A stretch of 9,846 nucleotides of DNA from Methanosphaera sp. (GTDB lineage: Archaea; Methanobacteriota; Methanobacteria; Methanobacteriales; Methanobacteriaceae). Shown here piece after piece: positions 5,896-9,846 of the stretch (positions are counted from its first letter, which is position 1; every line of letters begins with the position of its first letter). A program made the translations under genes and the position numbers. The notes beneath the pieces are model-generated. The model was not told the origin of the DNA and searched no databases. It saw only the letters and a program-made list of their open reading frames with translations. The stretch lies in NCBI GenBank assembly GCA_013330915.1, contig DUHK01000028.1:1-9846 (forward strand), in the 5' to 3' direction.

Positions 5896-7110
5896 ATGGC
5901 TTTCAATAATCTAATGACAAGATTATTCAGTCAGCTTCTTCATAAAAAAGTCATAAGTATAGGAACAAGTTACTTTGCAACAAATGAATTGGAAACAGAC
6001 TATGTTTCCTTGATAAATCTTACTAAAACTATGCTGGTTGAAATTAAACCTGCACAGATTAACAGTCAGACAATATTTGCAAATTTAGAACAGGAAATAG
6101 ATCAACGTGATTTACCACAAAACAGGAAATTCATAGAAATAAAACCTGCAGAAGATGAGGTTAATGAATTTGCCCTGCTTAGTAACATCATTATGGGAAA
6201 TGATCGTTACTTATACGTTGAACTCTTTAAACCATCCCCTATTATGGAAACATTTGCACAAATGATTATTCAGGCAAAAGGTGAAATAATAGAAAAAGGT
6301 AAAACAGAACTTGTTTCCAGAATGCCCTCCAAGAAAGACGGAATCAGAATAGCAATCAGACTGATTTCACTAGGTATGAAACAAGGATGCAATGTAAGAG
6401 CAGCAGTCGGTATGACTGGTGCAGCATCAATTGAACGTGCAATTGACATGAACATGGAAATTGGACCTACAAGTGGAGTGGGATTCACAAAACTTGGTGG
6501 AGAATATGGAGTAATCTTTGAAACAGTACCGACCATGGAAAAAGTAGATTTAACTCCTGTACAAATAGATAATTTCATGTATATAGATGCAAAGGATTCA
6601 ACAGGGTTTATTTCAAAATATGGTAAAGACAAACTGATTGAAATAATGAATGACATCAACGCATATATTGCCAATGAAAGTAACGGAAAAATTGAAGGAT
6701 ACCGTGTAGGCGGAGACGACCTGATTATCAACTTCCCTAATAAGGAAATTGCACTGAAAACAGGACTTGACTGTGCATGGTATGCAATGAACAATGGTTT
6801 AAACTTAAGAGTAGGTATAGGTAAAAGCAGAAGAGAAGCCGGTGAAAACGCACATTTAAGTGACCAATTAAAAATCTATGAAGAAACACCGGTCATAGTA
6901 TTCGACCTTGCAAACGGTAAATACGCATACTACATACCTTCAGAATTTACAAGAAGCGCCTTGGATTTCATTACAAACAAAACATCCCTTTTAATAGGAG
7001 TTTTCCTGTTTGTATTCATTGTTACACTTATCGGATGGAATACTGGTAATGCATGGCTAGGATTCGTAGCATTACTATTTGCATTACTGGTAGTGACAAT
7101 CGCCAGTTGA
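5896..7110 (+). CDS. Membrane-anchored palm-domain protein (GGDEF/GTP cyclohydrolase III/Cas10-like nucleotidyl cyclase fold)
   Basis: A 404-residue protein. The C-terminal half has a palm-type nucleotidyl cyclase/polymerase domain: MYIDAKDSTGFISKYG (228-243) supplies the first metal Asp (D231), YRVGGDDLIINF (269-280) supplies the GGDD turn corresponding to GGDEF in diguanylate cyclases and GGDD in Cas10, and LRVGIGKSRREAGENA (304-319) resembles the GIGxxR region of methanogen GTP cyclohydrolase III. Two hydrophobic helices (about 363-381 and 386-403) close the chain, so the domain should face the cytoplasm. The first 220 residues are unassigned; 168-182 (VRAAVGMTGAASIER) echoes the later GIG segment and may be a degenerate second palm. 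An upstream GTG at 5878 opens the frame, but ATG 5896 has GGAGG 11-15 nt before it and is preferred. Coupled to the RNase gene; product (cyclic nucleotide, oligonucleotide or hydrolysed GTP) unknown. Confidence 0.75.
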   Translation: MAFNNLMTRLFSQLLHKKVISIGTSYFATNELETDYVSLINLTKTMLVEIKPAQINSQTIFANLEQEIDQRDLPQNRKFIEIKPAEDEVNEFALLSNIIMGNDRYLYVELFKPSPIMETFAQMIIQAKGEIIEKGKTELVSRMPSKKDGIRIAIRLISLGMKQGCNVRAAVGMTGAASIERAIDMNMEIGPTSGVGFTKLGGEYGVIFETVPTMEKVDLTPVQIDNFMYIDAKDSTGFISKYGKDKLIEIMNDINAYIANESNGKIEGYRVGGDDLIINFPNKEIALKTGLDCAWYAMNNGLNLRVGIGKSRREAGENAHLSDQLKIYEETPVIVFDLANGKYAYYIPSEFTRSALDFITNKTSLLIGVFLFVFIVTLIGWNTGNAWLGFVALLFALLVVTIAS

Positions 7111-7124
7111 TGGAGGAAAAAAAT

Positions 7125-7559
7125 ATGAATGGTGAAACAAAATCAAAAATACTATTAGTATTAGTAGTGGGACTTGCTGCTTTAGCCTGTGGAACAATAG
7201 TATCAGCATTTGTAGATATTGATCTTCCTCAAGATAACTTATTTGAAGAATTGGAAAATGACACAATATTATCCATAAACGATTCAAACAACACAACAAA
7301 TATTACACAAACCAAAACATCAACAAAATCAAACTACAAAAATTACAGATCCAGTTACACATCATCAAGCAGTAACAACAGTGGCTCCTCATCAAGTGGA
7401 AGTAGCAGTAGTGACTCATCTTCATATGATGGTAGCCAGGGTGGATCAGATTCAGGAAGTAGATCCGGTGGAAGTTCAGGAAGTAGCTCCAGTGGAGGTT
7501 CAGGAGGATCATCCGGTGGATATTCAGGAAGTAGCTCCAGTGGAAGTTCATCCAATTAA
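7125..7559 (+). CDS. Exported or membrane-anchored Ser/Gly-rich low-complexity protein
   Basis: No family recognised. The 144-residue protein has a short charged start (NGETKSK), a hydrophobic segment at 9-28 (ILLVLVVGLAALACGTIVSA) ending in VSA before F29, which fits a signal-peptidase site or an uncleaved anchor; the C22 context is not a good lipobox. A short acidic region (30-48) and an Asn/Thr-rich stretch (52-70, with N-x-S/T sites NDS, NNT and NIT that could be N-glycosylated) follow, then a Ser/Gly tail from about 84 to the end built on 8-residue repeats. The frame extends upstream to 7053, but ATG 7125 has GGAGG at 7112-7116 and begins the signal-like segment. It starts 14 nt after the palm-domain gene and is likely co-transcribed. 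A flexible extracytoplasmic, wall-spanning or glycosylated tail is inference. Confidence 0.7.
   Translation: MNGETKSKILLVLVVGLAALACGTIVSAFVDIDLPQDNLFEELENDTILSINDSNNTTNITQTKTSTKSNYKNYRSSYTSSSSNNSGSSSSGSSSSDSSSYDGSQGGSDSGSRSGGSSGSSSSGGSGGSSGGYSGSSSSGSSSN
7428..7546 (+). repeat. 24-bp tandem repeat (minisatellite) in the Ser/Gly-rich gene
   Basis: Four adjacent 24-bp units start at 7451, 7475, 7499 and 7523, each beginning TTCAGGA and containing TCC(A/G)GTGGA near the end; a more diverged unit precedes them at 7428. The 22-bp core of the units at 7475 and 7523 is identical. Each unit encodes eight residues (for example SGSRSGGS, SGSSSSGG, SGGSSGGY). Whole-codon units keep the frame when copy number changes. 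Confidence 0.85.
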
Positions 7560-7613
7560 AGTAATTAAGACACAAATTTACAAGAAAAAAAAAACATTAA
7601 TTAATGACAAATG

Positions 7614-7663
7614 AATTTCATTAGAAATTAAAGTAATTAATCTCCTCTTTTAATTATTTTTTT
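7614..7663 (+). terminator. Candidate terminator after the Ser/Gly-rich gene
   Basis: An inverted repeat AATTTC/GAAATT with a 4-nt loop (7614-7629), then AATTAA...TTAATT, is followed by seven T at 7657-7663. The T-run is the likely termination signal. The same AT-rich stretch (TTTATAATATT, 7661-7671) may also serve as the argJ TATA box, although that would leave a very short leader. Confidence 0.4.
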
Positions 7664-7693
7664 ATAATATTGATTTTTTAAGGAATAATAAAT

Positions 7694-8890
7694 ATGAAAA
7701 TTTTAGACGACGGAATTTGTTCAATTGATTCTGTTAAGGTTAGTGGTTACAGGGAAGGTAAATATGGTGTAACCGTTATTTATCATGAAAACTCTACTGC
7801 TGTAGGAGTTTACACCACAAACAAGGTTTATGCAGCACCAATTGACATAACAAGAAAGCATTTGGAAAATGGTAAAATATCCGCAATCATAGTAAACAGT
7901 GGAAATGCAAACTGTTATACCAAAGAAGACGGTATTAAAAAAGGATTGGAACTAGCCCAACTTGCAGCAGACACATTAAACATTCCCGTTGAGGATGTGG
8001 CAGTTGCAAGTACCGGGGTAATCGGTAGACAAATGCCTATGGAAACATTAAAACCGATTGCAGAAAAATCATTGACACAACTGTCAAATAGCAGAGAATG
8101 TGCAGATAATGCTGCAGATGCTATACTTACAACAGATACTGTGCGTAAGGAATGTGCAGTGGAACACGAATTAAATGATGGTAGCGTGTTTAAGGTAGCA
8201 GGAATATGTAAAGGTTCAGGTATGATAGCACCGAATATGGGTACAATGCTTGGATTTATCACTACAGACTTAAAGGTTCCACAGAACTTATTGCAGGAAG
8301 CCCTTAATAAAAGTATTAAAAAGTCATTTAACATGGTTGTTGTTGACGGCGATGAAAGTACTAACGACACGGTCCTTCTTTTATCAACCAATGAAGTTGA
8401 AGGAGAAATTGATGATAACTTCCAGGAAGCTCTGGATTACGTGTGCACAAGCCTTGCAAAACAGATTGCAAGAGATGGTGAAGGTGCAGACAAGTTTATG
8501 GAAGTAACTGCCAGTGGAGCAAAATGTGAAGATGATGCCATTGCTTTATCAAAAAGTATTGTATCATCCAGCCTTGTTAAAACTGCATTGGCTGGTGCAG
8601 ATCCAAATTGGGGTAGAATCATTAGTTCAATGGGTTATTCAGGTGTTGACTTTGATCCTGAAAAGGTTTCCATCAGCATAGGAAACAGGGATAAAGATGT
8701 TGTTATTGTGGATGAAGGATTTGTTACCACATATGACAAACCTGAATTACTTGAAGAAGCAGAGAACATCATGAAAGAAAAGACAGTAATTATAAAGGTT
8801 AACGTTAATGACGGAGATTACAGTGCAACTGCATATGGTTGTGACCTGACCTGTGAATATGTACATATCAATGCAGATTACACAACTTAA
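7694..8890 (+). CDS. argJ: ArgJ, ornithine acetyltransferase / N-acetylglutamate synthase
   Basis: Transfers the acetyl group from N-acetylornithine to glutamate, recycling acetyl in arginine synthesis; cytoplasmic. In the 398-residue proenzyme the self-cleavage region is KGSGMIAPNMGTMLGFITTD (173-192), where Thr184 should become the N-terminal nucleophile of the beta subunit. STGVIG (106-111) gives the oxyanion-hole Thr-Gly, VDGDEST (217-223) is conserved, and the chain ends INADYTT as usual. Length is normal. The residue before the cleavage Thr is Gly (MGTML) where Ala (MATML) is usual. Whether it also uses acetyl-CoA (bifunctional) cannot be read here. SD is AGGA at 7681-7684. argB follows after 19 nt in the same unit. 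Confidence 0.97.
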   Translation: MKILDDGICSIDSVKVSGYREGKYGVTVIYHENSTAVGVYTTNKVYAAPIDITRKHLENGKISAIIVNSGNANCYTKEDGIKKGLELAQLAADTLNIPVEDVAVASTGVIGRQMPMETLKPIAEKSLTQLSNSRECADNAADAILTTDTVRKECAVEHELNDGSVFKVAGICKGSGMIAPNMGTMLGFITTDLKVPQNLLQEALNKSIKKSFNMVVVDGDESTNDTVLLLSTNEVEGEIDDNFQEALDYVCTSLAKQIARDGEGADKFMEVTASGAKCEDDAIALSKSIVSSSLVKTALAGADPNWGRIISSMGYSGVDFDPEKVSISIGNRDKDVVIVDEGFVTTYDKPELLEEAENIMKEKTVIIKVNVNDGDYSATAYGCDLTCEYVHINADYTT

Positions 8891-8909
8891 ATAATGGGGG
8901 AAAAATAAT

Positions 8910-9806
8910 ATGGTTGAATACGAACCACTGGATATAAGTAACGTTTTAATTGAAGCATTACCATACATCAAGAAATTTCATAACAAGAAGATTATGATAA
9001 AATATGGCGGACATGCAATGATAGATGAACAGGCCATGAGTTCAACAGCAAGAGACACTGTTCTTTTAAAATATGTTGGAATGCAACCTCTGGTTGTTCA
9101 TGGTGGAGGACCTGAAATTTCACGTAGCATGGATAAGATGGGAAAGGCACCTAAATTTGTGGGTGGTTTAAGAGTAACCGATTCTGAAACCATGGAAATT
9201 GTGAAAATGGTTCTTGTTGGAAAAATCAACACCGAAATTGTGTCCAAAATTGGTTTACACGGCGGTAAAAGTATAGGTATATCCGGTAAGGATGACTTTT
9301 TAATCCAATCTTCAAAAAGGGATCCTACAAAAATCAGACAAGAAAACGGTGAAATTTTAGAAGTTGACTTAGGATATGTTGGAAAAATCGACAAAATTAA
9401 CAGTGACATAGTTGATGTGTTAACTCAGGAAAATTACATACCTGTCATTTCACCAATTGGTATTGATAATCAGGGAAATACACTTAACCTTAATGCGGAT
9501 ACTGTTGCAGGTTCCATAGCTTCTGAAATCAATGCTGAAAAATTGATTGTTTTAACTGATGTTCCTGGCATAATGACAGATCCTGATGATCCAGATAGTA
9601 TCATCAGAAGGATTCATGTTGATGAGTTAAAAGAACTTGTGAAAGAAGGAATCATAACTGGTGGAATGATTCCTAAGGTTGAAACATGCATTAATGCTGT
9701 TGAAAATGGTGTTAAAACTGCCCATATTCTTGATGGTAGAAGAGAACATTCCATATTATTGGAAATCTTTACTAAAGATGGTATTGGAACCATGGTACGC
9801 CAATAA
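8910..9806 (+). CDS. argB: ArgB, N-acetylglutamate kinase
   Basis: Phosphorylates N-acetyl-L-glutamate with ATP, the second step of acetylated arginine synthesis; cytoplasmic amino acid kinase fold. In 298 residues it shows IKYGGHAM (30-37, catalytic K31), VVHGGGPEIS (62-71), GLRVTD (86-91, substrate R88), NLNADTVAG (193-201), VLTDVPGI (214-221) and ITGGMIPKVET (249-259, K256). The extra N-terminal helix (about 10-24) and the C-terminal HSILLEIFTKDGIGTMV are features of the hexameric, arginine-inhibited class, so feedback inhibition by arginine is likely (family inference). SD is GGGGG at 8896-8900, a G-U wobble variant, 9 nt before the ATG. Supplied with N-acetylglutamate by the preceding ArgJ. 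Confidence 0.97.
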   Translation: MVEYEPLDISNVLIEALPYIKKFHNKKIMIKYGGHAMIDEQAMSSTARDTVLLKYVGMQPLVVHGGGPEISRSMDKMGKAPKFVGGLRVTDSETMEIVKMVLVGKINTEIVSKIGLHGGKSIGISGKDDFLIQSSKRDPTKIRQENGEILEVDLGYVGKIDKINSDIVDVLTQENYIPVISPIGIDNQGNTLNLNADTVAGSIASEINAEKLIVLTDVPGIMTDPDDPDSIIRRIHVDELKELVKEGIITGGMIPKVETCINAVENGVKTAHILDGRREHSILLEIFTKDGIGTMVRQ

Positions 9807-9846
9807 AGGCATACAGTACAATTATTATATTAAACCGAACATTCCC

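Noticed and set aside
6270..6794. 174-codon minus-strand frame inside the palm-domain gene
   Set aside because: Antisense shadow of a strongly supported coding sequence; its Ser/Ile/Pro-rich composition reflects the complement of the plus-strand codons.
5896..7110. Calling the palm-domain gene a CRISPR Cas10 or mCpol gene
   Set aside because: No cas genes, HD domain, zinc finger, CARF partner or array are visible; only the palm motifs are shared.
7428..7546. Possible CRISPR-like array
   Set aside because: Units are directly adjacent with no spacers, in-frame and encode a Ser/Gly repeat; it is a coding minisatellite.
7303..7614. Several overlapping frames on both strands across the Ser/Gly-rich gene
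   Set aside because: The 24-bp repeat is a multiple of three and lacks stops in several frames, so it opens them all; only the 7125-7559 frame has an SD and a signal-like start.
7915..8391. 158-codon minus-strand frame inside argJ
   Set aside because: Antisense shadow of an unambiguous argJ; no motif or SD.

Overview
The window looks like chromosomal DNA of a methanogenic archaeon of the order Methanobacteriales, resembling Methanobrevibacter or Methanosphaera. The grounds are very AT-rich intergenic DNA, TATA-box-like promoter elements, Shine-Dalgarno sites of the GGTGATC/GGAGG type, a TTG start, an archaeal alpha-NAC gene with a C-terminal UBA domain, an iron-sulfur flavoprotein of the methanogen Isf type, and an argJ-argB pair with archaeal features. 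The genus assignment is inference.

Left part (1-3917): two minus-strand genes form a sugar/polysaccharide unit, a GT4-type glycosyltransferase (363-1487) followed by an NAD(P)-dependent GDP-mannose 4,6-dehydratase-like enzyme that runs off the left edge (1-339). Across a divergent intergenic region, plus-strand genes follow: an Isf-type flavoprotein (1879-2457), a small three-TM protein (2462-2770), and a GT2 dolichol-phosphate-mannose-synthase-like transferase (2859-3569) paired with a DUF2304 membrane protein (3585-3917). A hairpin plus T-run closes the last one. Three of the six genes here belong to glycan assembly and a fourth (DUF2304) is probably a membrane partner of the GT2 enzyme.

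Middle part (4250-7559): alpha-NAC (4250-4621) has a strong promoter and a strong Shine-Dalgarno site. After an A-rich gap holding a possible 18-codon ORF comes a tight three-gene unit. Its members are a TTG-started Zc3h12a/Regnase-like NYN-domain ribonuclease with a duplicated C-terminal module (4854-5894), a membrane-anchored palm-domain (GGDEF / Cas10 / GTP cyclohydrolase III-like) protein with a GGDD motif (5896-7110), and a small exported or anchored Ser/Gly-rich protein with a 24-bp tandem repeat (7125-7559). This is the most interesting part of the window: a predicted RNase next to a predicted nucleotide cyclase/polymerase-fold protein with a 1-nt intergenic gap, beside a ribosome-associated factor, with no CRISPR or known defence gene in sight.

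Right part (7694-9806): argJ and argB, two arginine-biosynthesis enzymes in one transcription unit. ArgJ makes N-acetylglutamate by recycling acetyl groups from N-acetylornithine, and ArgB phosphorylates it. The last 40 bases hold no recognisable feature. No tRNA, rRNA, CRISPR array, insertion sequence or integrase was seen.
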